In this document: piece by piece, positions 22,212 to 34,244 of the stretch | How the letters are laid out: the number at the start of each line of letters is the position of its first letter | Numbering within the stretch: position 1 is the stretch's first letter | Source: Diphasiastrum complanatum | Taxonomy: Eukaryota > Streptophyta > Lycopodiopsida > Lycopodiales > Lycopodiaceae | DNA length: 64,000 nt | Assembly: GCA_029204225.1 (NCBI GenBank) | Contig: CM055097.1 | Location: 34,040,804-34,104,803 of the forward strand | Reading direction: 5' to 3' | The notes under the pieces: generated by a model | Seen by the model: only the letters and a program-made list of their open reading frames with translations | Databases searched by the model: none | Told to the model about the DNA's origin: nothing | Translations under genes and position numbers: made by a program

Positions 22212-23936
22212 TATGTTCTAGATTTGGTCATTATGAATTCTTAGTGTTGCCTTTTGGGTTAACGAATGCCCCAACAACATTCCAGCAAATGATGAATGAT
22301 TTATTTTGTCCATATTTGGGGAGGTTTATGGTAGCATTCCTAGATGTAAAACCTTTAAGGAACACATAGAGCACCTGAGAATCGTCTTGATGAAACTACG
22401 ACATGAGTTACTCTATGCTGAAGAGTCCAAGTGTGAATTCTTTAAGCAAGAGTTGATTTATCTTAGTCAAAAGATCATAGTTAATGGAATCAAGATTGAC
22501 GAGGATAAAATCAAGATTGTGATTGACTGGCCAATTTCGAGAACTATGAAACAAAGTTAAAGCATTAAGGATTTACCATTTTCTTCAGAAGATTTATTCA
22601 GGATTATGCTAAGGTAGCAGCTTTGCTTAATAATCTGACAAAATGGATTGTTAATAAAAAGAAAAAGAGGAATCGACCTATTTTGGAACAAGGAATTGAA
22701 TCAGTGTTTTGAGAAACTTAAAAAAAATTCATTTGGTTGTTTCAGCTCTCATGTTACAAATTGCAAATCTAGACTTACCTTACGTCGTGAGAACTGATGC
22801 AAGTGATATTGCAATTGGAGCGGTTCTATTACAAATGGATAAGCCACTAGCGTTTGAGAGCAAAAAATTCACTTGTCTTGCGTTATACTACACAGGACAA
22901 GGAATTGTTTGTAGTAATCCATGCACTTAAAACCTAGAGACACTACTTGTATGGTAGTAAGTTTATAGTGTATACGGATCACCAACCTCTTAAGTATTTT
23001 TGCAATCAACAAGATCTTCAATATATGAAAGCTCGATGGGATGAATTGATGCAAGAACTAGATCATGAAATCCATTACATAAGAGACAACTCTAATCAAG
23101 TTGCAGATGCTTTTAGTCGAATCGGTGAACTGGACGAGTTGTCATTCACCCAGATTTCCACGGATCTATATCTTTCACTGAGAGAAAAATATGAATCAGA
23201 CTCCCATTTTGGTCATATTTGGAACATTGTTCAAATCGGAAGAAATGTGAATAGTGTTGAGTCAAGTACACATGGGCGTCAACTAACAAAGAAAGATAAG
23301 AAGATTGTGGGACAGTTTACCATTCGAGAGGGATTGCTATTTCGGAATGGGAAAGTTTGTGTACCTGGGGATGAAGATCTCAAATGCAAGATTTTGTTTA
23401 AATGTCATAACATACCTTGTGTAGGACATCCCGATTTACATAGAACTCTGGACTTGGTTAAAAGGGAGTTTTATTGGCCAAAGCTCAAACCATATGTCAA
23501 GTCAAATGTGATTAAATGCAAGCCCTGTCAACTAGCAAAGGCTGAATGCCATAAGGCTTGTAGTTTGTTGCATCCGTTAGGTATCCTTGACAAGAGATGG
23601 GAAAGTATATCTATGGATTTTGTAGTTGGACTTCCTAAGAACCAACGAAGAAATGATTCTATTTGGGTTATAGTGGATCGCTTAACTAAGTTAGCTGCTT
23701 TCATACTAGTTAACTCAACTATATAGGCTTCTGATTTAGCCCAGATCTTTGTTGAAAGATTATTTTGGTTGTATGGTCTGCCAAGTGACATTGTTAATGA
23801 TAAAGATCCTAAGTTCACAGGTCACTTTTGGCCAACTGTATTTCATAAACTGGAAACTTTCTTGAGTTTAAGTTCTTATGATCATCTTGAATCAGATGGC
23901 CAGATAGAAAGGACTAATCAAATATTGGCACAAGGT
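22212..23936 (+). pseudogene. Ty3/gypsy pol fragment: RT, RNase H, integrase; RT active site deleted
   Basis: The RT part shows [17 protein letters not shown] and [11 protein letters not shown], then FMVAFLD joined directly to [14 protein letters not shown]. The segment that should carry the second catalytic Asp of FLDD is missing through a deletion of about a dozen bases. RNase H follows (RTDASDIAIGAVL, VYTDHQPLKYF, NQVADAFSRIG). Integrase follows with the zinc-binding H..C..C (GHPDLHRTLDLVKREFYWP, C.PCQ), core Asp residues in SMDFVVGLP and VNDKDPKF, and the Glu in SDGQIERTNQIL. Frame breaks at about 22560 and 22920 and a TAG at 23726 also disable it. It is truncated abruptly near 23936; no C-terminal chromodomain, gag, protease or LTR was found. 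Confidence 0.9.
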
Positions 23937-24990
23937 GATCCTTTGTTGTGGACCAGCATCAGTGTGCACGACTACCATGTGTCGTTGGTCATGCGTGACT
24001 CCTATGGTCGGAGATGACCCCACCTGGACTATGTATATAGAGGTGGATCTCCATGAGCTTGTCATTCATTTTCTCCTAGAGAATGAGACACCATGGCTTA
24101 TTGGAGATCCGAGCTTGCTTGATGGTGGTCTATAGCTCCAGAGCACGGGGGAAACTTGGCAACACCTCTATGGATGGGTGGTAAAGTAGCTTTCGTCACC
24201 TGATTGTGCCTTAGCAATGACCAAAATGAGGATGGGGATTCTACCAGCCACAACACTCAATTTTCAATAGGCCTTGAGCCAATCTCATAGTTTCAGAAGC
24301 CTATTAGAATGTTGAGACGCTGCTGCAGGTAGAGCTACAACAGCAACAGCTGCACTACGGGGGGGGAGAGGGGGGGGGTGGTGGAAAAACCGACATTTTT
24401 TCCAAAAAAAATTAAAAACCAAAAAACCTCTTAAATGCATCTCCTCTTCAACAGGAGGCGGGATGGGTGGCTTGATACCCAGCTTTGGGCTCATACTCAC
24501 CAAAAGAGGCTGCTGGTTGCCCCCAAAAGATGCGACTAGATAAACAAGAAGATATATTTGTGGAAAGTTTGTTGAACTGTGGCTATACAGGAAAATATTT
24601 GTCCCAGAAAGAGTGCCAACAACTTGTCTTTATCCAGTTGTTTGCACCTTCATCGTTAATTTATGTAGCAAAGCTTATAGATTCTCCTAAAATCTTCCTC
24701 ATAGACGATATCACTATTTGAACACAAAGATACAAACCAGGTTAAATACATATGTTCAAATAGTCAATATTCAGGAACCATTTGTACATTACACATTCAA
24801 TATATTGTCTACATAGACTAGGAAATTTTGTTGCATATACAAGGCTTTCAATCTGCAGTTTTAGATTTTTAGTACCAAAAGGACTTGCAAATTTGCCAGG
24901 TTTGAGTTCTAGATCGGCCACCACCTAGATCGGTTGTTATCACCCATCAACGACATACTAAATTTCCAAATCATCGACCGTCACCTAGAT
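23937..24990. other. Intergenic, no gene recognised
   Basis: No coding family seen. A G-rich run (GGGGGGGAGAGGGGGGGGG) lies at about 24360-24380. The words CTAGATCGGCC and CATCAACGA just left of the foldback (24908-24952) duplicate parts of its left arm. Confidence 0.4.
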
Positions 24991-25029
24991 CGGCCGCCAT
25001 TGCCCGTCAACGAACGGCACTCACAACTA

Positions 25030-25091
<62 letters not shown>

Positions 25092-25130
25092 TAGCTGTGA
25101 GTGCCCGTCGTTGACGGGCAATGGAGGCCG
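24991..25130. repeat. Foldback element: about 45-bp inverted repeat around a (TA)n core
   Basis: The left arm (24991-25038: CGGCCGCCATTGCCCGTCAA, CGAACGGCACTCACAACTAG) is nearly the reverse complement of the right arm (CTAGCTGTGAGTGCCCGTCG, TTGACGGGCAATGGAGGCCG, ending 25130). About 60 bp of pure TA lie between. The whole could fold into one hairpin. It resembles a MITE or an expanded TA microsatellite within a palindromic element. Confidence 0.85.
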
Positions 25131-26439
25131 ATATTCATAGAAATGCATTTTTATTTCAACCTTTCTCGTGGAAAGTTTGATAATCAAAAAAATCCTTTGA
25201 GCACCTTTCAAATTTTTAATAATGAAAGTCTCATTTGTTTAACACCTTTCACCATGAAAGTACGTACATGCACTTCAAAACACTATGTGTGTTGGTAAAA
25301 GATAATTTGAATTTGGAGTGGGACTTCTAGAGGCATGCATGGGGAGGAGGGTCATGCATCCTTTTTCCCATACATGCATCCTCCTCCCCAAGTTTTTAAG
25401 TTAGAAAAAGCTCATGCATGGGTGAGGGGAGAAGGATGCATGGTGCCCCCATACACATCCGCAAGAGTGTACATAAGTTTAAATATATATATAGATATGA
25501 GTGCTTTTTGACTTGGAGTAGTATAAATAAATAATAATAATTCTCAACAAAGGAGACAACAATACTTTTTTAAATTGGTCAGATTTATTCTAACAAGCTG
25601 CATTATAATGATGATGAGCCTAGTGAGAGATGATTTGCAACAATGGGTTGAATATTCATGAGCAATTAAGATTCTGGTGATGAGTCTCATTAGATTGGTC
25701 GACAAATTACTTCTCTAAAGGGTCAAATAGATGTGCTAATGACTAATCAAATGAGACTTTCATTAGTTGCTTATTAATTGCAACTACAATTTTATTTAAG
25801 CTTTGCTTATGAGCTCAGACTCATAAGTTGTTATCAATTACAAGTAACGAGTTTGTGAAAAGCTTGTATAAGTTCTCTTGTGTTATTCTGCAAGATCCTA
25901 CTTGCAGCTAATATACAAATAAAAGTAGCCCAATTAATCAATACAATGTGCTTCAACAACTTTGGATCCATTTTGAAATTTTACTCTTTGAGATGCATTA
26001 TGCAAATTACATGGTAGACCTCATAATCACCCTAGTAGTAATATCAATTTTTTTTTTTGGACAACTATTGATGAAAAGATCATGTCATATATTATTTTGG
26101 AAAACACTTTTCACAAATAGTCACAAATAGATAACTTTCATAGTGACAAACTAGGGAAAAAAATACTCTTGCAATAATATTCTTTTAATAAATCTCTTCA
26201 ATTTTTTCTTATTTGGACAAACCTTTGAATGCATCAAAATATATCTTTGAGATATTAAGAAGCAACATAAAGGCATTTATCTCCTTTTACAATATAAAAA
26301 CCATTTCCCTTGAAAAAAAAAAACTATCCATATTGAAGAGATTTTTTTCTCTCTCGAAAAGTTAACTATAGATTAATGACTCTATACAAAGTACAGATAA
26401 AACTAGACTTACAAAAGAAAAGTACTCATTGTAGATAAG
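25131..26439. other. AT-rich intergenic sequence
   Basis: No gene recognised. A G+C-richer patch at 25333-25440 carries GCATGCATGGGGAGGAGGG and its near complement CATGCATCCTCCTCCCC, a short inverted repeat with CATGCAT words. Confidence 0.4.
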
Positions 26440-27050
26440 CTCTTTCTCCGTACTTCTTCCTATAATAAGCTTGTTGTCAGCTTCTATAGAGACAATGCAG
26501 AAGTATTTCTCAAAAGAAACACCAGATTGTCATAGAAGGAGGATGGAAGACTGGCTAGAAGAGACATCGTAGAGTCTTCTTCTGAAATAAGTAAACCTAT
26601 AGTAGCAAGTTGATTCAGCAACTATTTGAACTCGTTCAGATGATCATTGACTGAGGTTCTTCGTTTATTTTTAGGGTTAGGACCTTCTTTCTCAATAAGA
26701 GACGAGCCGAAATATCTGACGTTTCATAAATGTTTGTCAAAGTGTCTCATGCTTCTTTTGAAGTGGTAGATTTTGTTTGATACATGAGCTATTTGAATGT
26801 CTTTCAAGTTCAAGGATACGATGGCAAGAACTATTCCATCCTTTGCTTCTCATGCTAGTAGCATTTCAGGTTCCGTCAGTTCAACTATAGAACCATTGAC
26901 GTATCTCCATAGCTCTTTTTCGATCAGGATCATCCTCATCTTGAATTTCCACATGTGGAAATCATCTTCGTTGAACTTGTTGATCAAGCGGATCTCTAAG
27001 GTTGAGCCTTTCATGATGATGGATGAAAAGAGATTACAAATCAAATAAAA
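26440..27050 (-). pseudogene. Ty1/copia gag N-terminal region (UBN2-like), decayed
   Basis: Downstream of the PBS on the minus strand, ATG (about 27016) opens MKGSTLEIRLINKFNEDDFH, then MWKFKMRMILIEKELWRYVN, the typical start of a copia gag. Further gag landmarks follow in shifted frames: LNEFK.LLNQLATIG, then SEEDSTMSLLASLPSSYDNL. Several stops interrupt it. The zinc knuckle is missing here; a knuckle of this type is found far to the right at about 37190, at the start of the same-strand pol. Confidence 0.8.
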
Positions 27051-27118
27051 ACTACCTCTGAAATACGAACTTATAATGTTCTTTATTTCAAGACTCTTAG
27101 TGCATCCAAAAATCGTGA

Positions 27119-27130
27119 GCTCTGATACCA
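27119..27130 (-). other. Primer-binding site for initiator tRNA-Met
   Basis: Minus strand TGGTATCAGAGC, the standard copia PBS. It lies three bases from the inner LTR boundary at 27134. Confidence 0.9.
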
Positions 27131-27133
27131 CTA

Positions 27134-27434
27134 TGATGGGACACAGGATGGATGTTCAGAGACTTAGAATCTGCTTCGAACAGGAACACAGATCATACTA
27201 CACAGTAACACAGACAGAAAACACTCTCCACAGCAAGCTCACATAGCAACTGTATTTCTCAAAATGAAATTACACTGTACATATAGTTGTTCACTCAGGC
27301 AACCCATGCATGACCCAGGTTGTCGTTGGCGGGATGCGTGTCCCGTCGACTTGCCTCTTGGCGAGGCCAACTAATCCTTATCAACTGATAGGACCCACAA
27401 TACAGTAGCACAGTGATTCTACTTTAATTCTAAC
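27134..27434 (-). mobile_element. LTR of the older minus-strand copia element
   Basis: The inner boundary is sharp: on the minus strand the LTR ends GTCCCATCA, then TAG, then the PBS. The other boundary (about 27434) is placed from a purine-rich tract, AAGGGAGAGA, on the minus strand at 27435-27445, which would be the polypurine tract just 5' of a 3' LTR. The TG at that end is not preserved, so the position is approximate. This LTR is flanked by pol on one side and PBS-gag on the other. Confidence 0.65.
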
Positions 27435-27521
27435 TCTCTCCCTTAAAGTAGAGTCTATTTTTTATATAGTCATATACATAGCTTTAAAGTCAACAAACTC
27501 TAAGTACAGAAAGCTTGGATC

Positions 27522-27910
27522 TCAACTTATCAAACTTTTCTCCAACAAGTGGTTAGTAAAAATATCAGCTAGTTGTTCTTCTGTACTACAACGAACAACA
27601 TGAATTTCATGACTCAGCAACCTCTCACGTATAAAGTGATATGGAATCTCAATGTGTTTAGTTCTCGCATGGAATACTGGATTTTTTACTAGCTGAATGC
27701 CACTCTGACTGTCGCTATATAAAGCTGTGGGATTTTTTTGCTTCATGCCAATTTCTTCCAAGATTTGTCTCAACCATAAACCTTCATGTGCTGCACTACA
27801 CATTGCCTTATACTCTGCTTCTGTGGTGGAAAGAGCAATTGTACTTTGCTTCTTACTAGACCAGAAAAAGCAACTACCACAAAACTGGAATACATATCCT
27901 GTGGTGGATC
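27522..27910 (-). pseudogene. Copia RNase H C-terminal part, separated from its pol by a nested element
   Basis: On the minus strand from 27910: TTGYVFQFCG, FFWSSKKQSTIALST, EAEYKAMCSAAHEGLWLRQI, then a final block with SDSQSGIQLVKNPVFHARTK and QLADIFT. This is RNase H through the pol C-terminus. The first half of the domain lies at 34245 and upward. The break is exactly at the 5-bp target duplication of the inserted copia element. Confidence 0.92.
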
Positions 27911-28705
27911 TATTAAAATTGGAAAAACAAATCATATTGATTTCTTGGCTTGCTACTAATGTTGTAGCATGCAAGTATGTAGCTCATAAATGCAAAATGT
28001 CAAGTTTGGCCTACATAGAACTCGAGCTACATGGTTATGTAATGTCTAGTTTGAAGAATACAACTTGCATATAGTTTGTAGACATAGAATTGGCAAATTC
28101 ATGCTTGTAGAAACTCGTGGCAATTCACATGCATTAATTGTAAGTGATCCATAGTGACATGCAAGGCATGCACAAAGTATAATGGACACATGCATGATGA
28201 TTTGTACTTTGTTAGTTAGAACTAGTACACTTGTAAAAAGTTGGTAGAATTTCATGCATGGCAAGTGACAAATGTCACATAGACTCTAGATGTCACTTTA
28301 GTTGTCATCTTGGAATGGATAGATGTGGTTCTACCTCGAGCTACCTCAAACTCCATAAATATGTGTAGCTCTCCTCACAATCAATGATGAAGAACCAAAG
28401 TTTTGTAGCTACCTCATGCCATTTTGGATCTAAACTATTTTGCTTGTTATCTCTCTAGCTTTCTCTCTCTAACTCGTGTTGAAGCTAATGCTAATACACT
28501 AAAATCTTGTACTTTTGTTCATTCTTTGATTCATTACTATAATAATCTGATGCTTAGCATGCTAGATTGTGGTTAAGCCATTTCTTCTGAACTAGATATT
28601 GCTAAACAATCTAGAATCAGGTTACTGTGCTAATCACAAAGCTTAATCAAGAGCAATCATACTTGTGGACATTCTCCACACATGTGAATTTTGGAAATTT
28701 TATCA
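27911..28705 (+). repeat. 5' LTR of the nested copia
   Basis: Direct repeat of 33450-34244. Ends at TTTTATCA immediately before the PBS. Confidence 0.95.
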
Positions 28706-28718
28706 TGGTATCAGAGCC
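28706..28718 (+). other. PBS (initiator tRNA-Met) of the nested copia
   Basis: TGGTATCAGAGCC directly abuts the 5' LTR. Confidence 0.92.
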
Positions 28719-29474
28719 AAATTAAGCTTTGCATGCTAACATCTCTGATTGTACAAGAAACTGAGAGCGAAATCAAGCAAAAAAGTAGTTTTGCACTTTT
28801 TCTCACCTTTCTCTGAAGTGTATTTGGATCAAATCGGATTGGAACTGAATTTTCAGACCTGAAAAGAGGTAGTACGGAATTCTGGAATTCCGCACGTGTG
28901 AAAATCAGAGATTTTTAGTCCTTTTGTTCTCCTTGCTTATAGATCCAAAGATAGCAATGTTATAGCTTAATGGAAAGCTTATGATCTATACTTTCCATAG
29001 AAATTGAGACCAAAACAATCACGTGTGTCTTGCAAGAGTTATAGGCTCTTAAAGAGGATAGGGATAGGTCCAAAATCTGAGTGACAGCATTTTGATTTGA
29101 TTCAATCTTGCTTTGTTCTGAATCCATTGTTTTGAGCATCCTATACAAGAAACTAAAGATCAAGACTGAGTTTGAAGTAATAAACACCTTTTGAGCCTTT
29201 TGAGAGTCAATTGTGTTTTCTTTTGAAGCATTTCACACGTGCCAAAAGTAGGATTTAAACTAGCCAAAGTGTCTCAATCCACTTTGTGTGTCTGATCTAG
29301 ATAACTTGTTTTGTGGAATATTTGAGAGTCATCTCAAATACAATTGCAAGTGTTTCACATAGGAAGGTAGTACATCCTTGAAAATACCTATAGTGAAAGA
29401 GAGCATTAACTTTAAGTCTAATTGGAACAAGCTCAAACATATCTCAATCCAATAACTAAGAAGTCTTCATTAAA
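28719..29474 (+). other. Untranslated leader of the nested copia
   Basis: About 750 bp between PBS and gag with no long frame. Contains the near-palindrome TACGGAATTCTGGAATTCCG near 28874. Confidence 0.7.
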
Positions 29475-32400
29475 ATGGCATGTCTGGGAGGATATCTTCT
29501 AGAAGCCAGTGAAAGACTAAATACTTCTAATTACTCAATTTGGAAGTTCAGAATGGAGTCTATCTTGATACTTCAAGATGTTATGGATATTGTGCTTGGT
29601 GTTGAGGAGGAGCCTCAAGCACAGGCTGAAATTCTTAAGTACAAGAAAAGAGCTAGAATGGCTCTACATTTCAATAAAATGTATCCAATGAAATTTTGAG
29701 AGAGATAGGATCTTGCACTACAGCCAAAGAAGCTTGGGATGCACTAAAGACTATCTATGAAGCAAAGAATACTTCTAGAATACTCACTCTTAGGAATCAG
29801 ATTTTCCAAAGTTTCCAAAGAAGTGAAGAGAGTGCATCCAACTATGTTCTAAGAGTAAAATATTTACATAGAGAGCTTTCCTGTGTTGGTGTTACCATTA
29901 ACCAAGATGATCTAGTTCAAGTCATACTAAATGGCTTGAGAGATAATTATGATAATCTTGTTCAGTCTTTTGCTATTAAAGAGGAGTTGTCTAATCTAGA
30001 AACTCTCCAAGGAATTCTTATTTCTGAAGAAGCTAGACAAAGCTTTAAACTCTCCAGGATGAACAAACTCGAGCATGGTGGAAGTGACAAAGCCCTCTTT
30101 GTCAAAGGCAAGTAGAAAGGAAGGAGTAAGAATCAGTTCTCTCAAGCATCAAACAAAGACAAAGCCAAAGATCGAGACAAAGATGGTGAAGAGGATGATA
30201 CATCTCTTCCTTCTAACTCAAAGACCAAGAAGAAGAAAGTGAAGTGTTTCTTCTGTGGCAAGAAGGGGCACTATGCCTTTAATTGCTTCAAGAAGAAAAA
30301 CCAACTCAAGCAAGCTAATCTCTCCAAAGAGATTGAAGAAGATTCTGTTGCAAGTGATGGAGAAGGATCACTTATGGTGTCGAGTTTTTCTTCATCACCT
30401 TTCAAGAAAGATGGAGCTTGGTACATAGACAGTGGAGCCTCTTCACATATGTGTTGTTCAAAGGAGTCATTTGACTCAATCTTACCTTTCAAAGGACTCA
30501 AGAGATCTATTTACATAGCTAATGATTATGAGTGCCCAATAGAAGGAATTGGCAACATTCCATTGAAACTTGCTTCTTCAAAAGTTCTTGCACTTTCTAA
30601 TGTTCTTTTCATTCCAAAACTACAAAGAACTTAATTAGTGTGGGAAAGTTGCTTGATAATGGTTGTGATGTAAAGTTCAACTCCAATACTTGTTTTATCA
30701 AGAGAAAAGATGAGATCCTTGCTGATGGAACTAGATGTGGTGGACTTTAAGTTGAATTCTTATGAGAATGCAAACCTTTGTGAAGTTGCTTTGTTATCTA
30801 AGGAGGAGCTGTGGCATAGAAGGTTGGGTCATCCTAACTTTAAATGTATGTCATCTATGGTTAAGAAGATGAAGGCTATTGGTCTTCCAAAATCTCTTTC
30901 TAAAGATTTCAAGCCTTGTGAGGCCTGTGCCATTGCAAAGTCACACAGAAAGCCATATCAGAAGTCTTTTATAAAGACTACTCATCCTTGGGAGCTTATA
31001 CACTCAGATGTACATTTTTCTTCTTCTAAAAGTATTGGTGGTGCAACATGTTTTGTCACCTTTATTGATGACTTACTAAATATACCTGGTTGTATCTACT
31101 TTCTTCAAAGGCAATGGTTTTTGATCACTTCCTAATCTTCAAAGCTTATGTTGAGAAACAGTTTTCTTTTAAAGTAAAAGCTTTAAGATGTGATGGAGGA
31201 GGTGAATACATCTCCAACAAGTTTCATGAATACTGTGAAGGTGAAGGAATAAAGAGAGAGTTTTCTTGTGCTTATTCTCCATCTCAAAATGGAGTAGCTG
31301 AGAGGAAAAACAGATTTCTATGTGAATGTGCTAAAGCAATTCTAGTAGCAGCTTCTTTGCCTATTGATTATTGGGGTGAAGCTATAAATTGTGCAATAGA
31401 TTACCTCACAATGCACTTGCTGGAAAAACACCTTTTGAAGTCTTGTTTAAGAAGAAACCTAAGGTAGATCACCTTAGAGTTTTTGGTTGTGCTTGCTTTG
31501 TTAATATGCCCTTGGAAACAAGGAAAAGAGATGATCCTAATTCTATTAAAGGGATCATGGTTGGATATGCATCCAACAAGAAAGCTTATAGAATCTATGT
31601 TCCCTCTACCTCAACTACAATTGAGAGTAGGAATGTTATATTCCATGAAGATAAAAAATACATTCTTGAGGAGGCCGAGTTCAAAAATTCTCACAAAGAT
31701 ACTCCAATCATCACCCTTGAAGATTATTATGGAGAGATGGGGCCGAGAATTGAGGAGGAGTCACCTTAAATCTTTTCACCAAGGAGATCTCAAAGAGAAA
31801 GATCCGAGCCTAGAAGGCTTACCTATGAAGATAGAGGCAAGCAAGTGGAAATCAACTCCACTAATTATGCCTATTTCATTTCTCATGAGGAGCCGAAGGA
31901 TGTATATGATGCGCTCTCAACTCGAAGGAATGGTACCTTGTCATGAAGGAGGAATATGAAGCTTTGATGGCCAATAAGACATGGGAGCTTGTGGATCTTC
32001 CATCCAACAAGCACGTCATTGGTTGCAAATGGGTTTTTCGAGTCAAGTATAATCAAGATGGCACAATCAACAAGTACGAGGCTAGGCTTTATGCTAAAGG
32101 TTTTGCTCATGTTTATGGACTTGATTATGAGGAGACCTTTTCTCCAGTTGCAAAGATAGTATCAATTAGAATCATAATTTCTCTTGATTTTTTTTTCAAT
32201 TGGAAAGTTCTTCAACTAGATGTCTCTAATGCATTTCTAAATGGGTATCTAGAAGAAGAGATTTATGTGGATCAGCCTACTGGGTTATCCATGATAAAGA
32301 AAAATTTTGCTTGCTCTTCAAAAGTTTATATGGATTGAAGCAAGTTCCAAGGTCATGGTATTCTCGACTTAACACCTTACTTGAGTAACTAGGATTTTAT

Positions 32401-33498
32401 CTTAGTAACTATGATCCTTCCTTATATGTCAAGTTTTTTGATAAAGATATGGTCATTCTTCTTATTTATGTTGATGATATCATTTTGACATGAAGTAGTA
32501 TCAAGTTAGTTGAGGAAACCAAGATTGCACTTGGAAAAGAGTTCAAGATGCAAGATCTTGGAAAAACTCACTATATTCTAGGATTAGAGATTGACTTTCT
32601 TAAAGATAAAACTTTTTTATGTCAATCCAAGTATGCTCTTTCAATGTTAAAGAAGTTCAATATGTTGAATTGTAAGAGTATAGAAACACCTATGGAGCAA
32701 AATATAAAAGATTCTAACAAAGGTGATGAAAGATCTTTCATGGACATCACACTTTTTAGAAGTCTTATAGGCTCCTTAATTTGGCTCACAATAACTAGAC
32801 CTGACATAAGCTTTAGTGTTCATAAGTTGAGCCAGGCTATGCAAAATCCTACTATCTATCATTGGAGAATGGCCAAGAGAGTGCTTAGATATATATCTTC
32901 AACTTCTGATTTTGGTTTATTGTATAAAAGTGAAGATCTTTCTATTATTGGTCATTCTGACTCGGATTTTGCAAGTGATAGAGCAGAACGAAAATCTACA
33001 AGTGCTTATGTCATATATCTTGGAGGAAACTTGATATCTTGGCTTTCCGAAAGCCAAGATACTGTATCATTCTCATCATGTGAAGCTGAGTACAAGGCAC
33101 TCACTTCAACAACAAAGGAAGTGCTTTGGATCAAGAGGTTACTAGTGAAACTAAAGATAATCTTGGTAGAGGATCTACCTATGATCATGTGTGACAACAT
33201 TTCAGCCCAAGCCCTTGCCAACAATCCGATATTCCATGCAAGGAGCAAGCACATCGAAGTTGCACATCACTTCGTGAGAGAGAAGCTCATTGGAGGGGAA
33301 ATCAATTTGGAGCACATCGACACATCATCTTGCATTGCTGATATGCTCACCAAACCTTTGAGCAAGAGTTCCTTCATCAAGCATAGAGCCAATCTTGGAG
33401 TTATACCAAGATCCATGTTCAAATCAATATACATTATTTTTAGGAGGAGTATTAAAATTGGAAAAACAAATCATATTGATTTCTTGGCTTGCTACTAA
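29475..33498 (+). pseudogene. Gag-pol polyprotein of the nested copia, frame-broken
   Basis: Gag starts at 29475 (MACLGGYLLEASERLNTSNY) and shifts frame near 29697. The zinc knuckle CFFCGKKGHYAFNC (CX2CX4HX4C) is at about 30245. Protease follows (WYIDSGASSHM), then pre-integrase LWHRRLGHPNF and C..C. Integrase has core acidic residues in HSDVHF, LRCDGGGEY and NGVAERKNR. The RT region has IGCKWVFRVKYN, QLDVSNAFLNGYLEEEIYVD and an intact YVDDI at about 32470. RNase H runs through HSDSDFAS, CEAEYKALTS and ADMLTKPLSKSS to 33498, with the last codons inside the 3' LTR. Stops or shifts occur near 30113, 30632, 31075, 31410, 31768, 31925, 32336 and 32493. Together these domains would copy RNA to DNA and integrate it; this copy cannot do so alone. 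Confidence 0.93.
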
Positions 33499-34244
33499 TG
33501 CTGTACCATGCAAGTATGTAGCTCATAAATGCAAAATGCCAAGTTTGGCCTACATAGAACTCGAGCTACATGGTTATGTAATGTCTAGTTTGAAGAATAC
33601 AATTTGCATATAGTTTGTAGACATAGAATTGGCAAATTCATGCTTGTAGAAACTCGTGGCAATTCACATGCATTAATTGTAAGTGATCCATAGTGACATG
33701 CAAGGCATGCACAAAGTATAATGGACACATGCATGATGATTTGTACTTTGTTAGTTAGAACTAGTACACTTGTAAAAAGCTGGTAGAATTTCATGCATGG
33801 CAAGTGACAAATGTCACATAGACTCTAGATGTCACTTTAGTTGTCATCTTGGAATGGATAAATGTGGTTCTACCTCAAGCTACCTCAAACTCCATAAATA
33901 TGTGTATCTCTCCTCACAATCAATGATGAAGAAGCAAAGTTTTGTAGCTACCTCACGCCATTTTGGATCTAAACTATTTTGCTTGTTATCCCTCTAGCTT
34001 TCTCTCTCTAACTCGTGTTGAAACTAATGCTAATACACTAAAATCTTGTACTTTTGTCCATTATTTGATTCATTGCTATAATAATTTGATGCTTAGCATG
34101 CTAAATTGTGGTTAAGCCATTTCTTCTGAACTAGATATTGCTAAACAATCTAGAATTAGGTTACTGTGCTAATCACAAAGCTTAATCAAGATCAATCATA
34201 TTTGTGGACATTCCCTACACGTGTGAATGCTAGAAATTTTATCA
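33450..34244 (+). repeat. 3' LTR of the nested copia
   Basis: Same length as the 5' LTR. Ends TTTTATCA, followed by the second GGATC. Confidence 0.95.

Larger units (their letters stand above)
27911..34244 (+). mobile_element. Complete Ty1/copia LTR retrotransposon, nested insertion
   Basis: Both LTRs are 795 bp (27911-28705 and 33450-34244). The element is flanked by GGATC on both sides (27906-27910 and 34245-34249), a 5-bp target duplication. LTR ends are TATTAAAATT...ATTTTATCA, an imperfect TG..CA-type inverted end. A PBS follows the 5' LTR and a purine-rich TTAGGAGGAG precedes the 3' LTR. My hand alignment of the LTRs finds about 26 differences, roughly 3%, mostly transitions. The interior has the usual gag-PR-IN-RT-RH order, broken by several frameshifts and stops, so it is complete in structure but not autonomous. 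Confidence 0.95.

Noticed and set aside
33006-33254. Minus-strand frame opposite the nested copia RNase H (and other antisense frames over pol)
   Set aside because: Shadow of the real coding strand, which shows conserved motifs.
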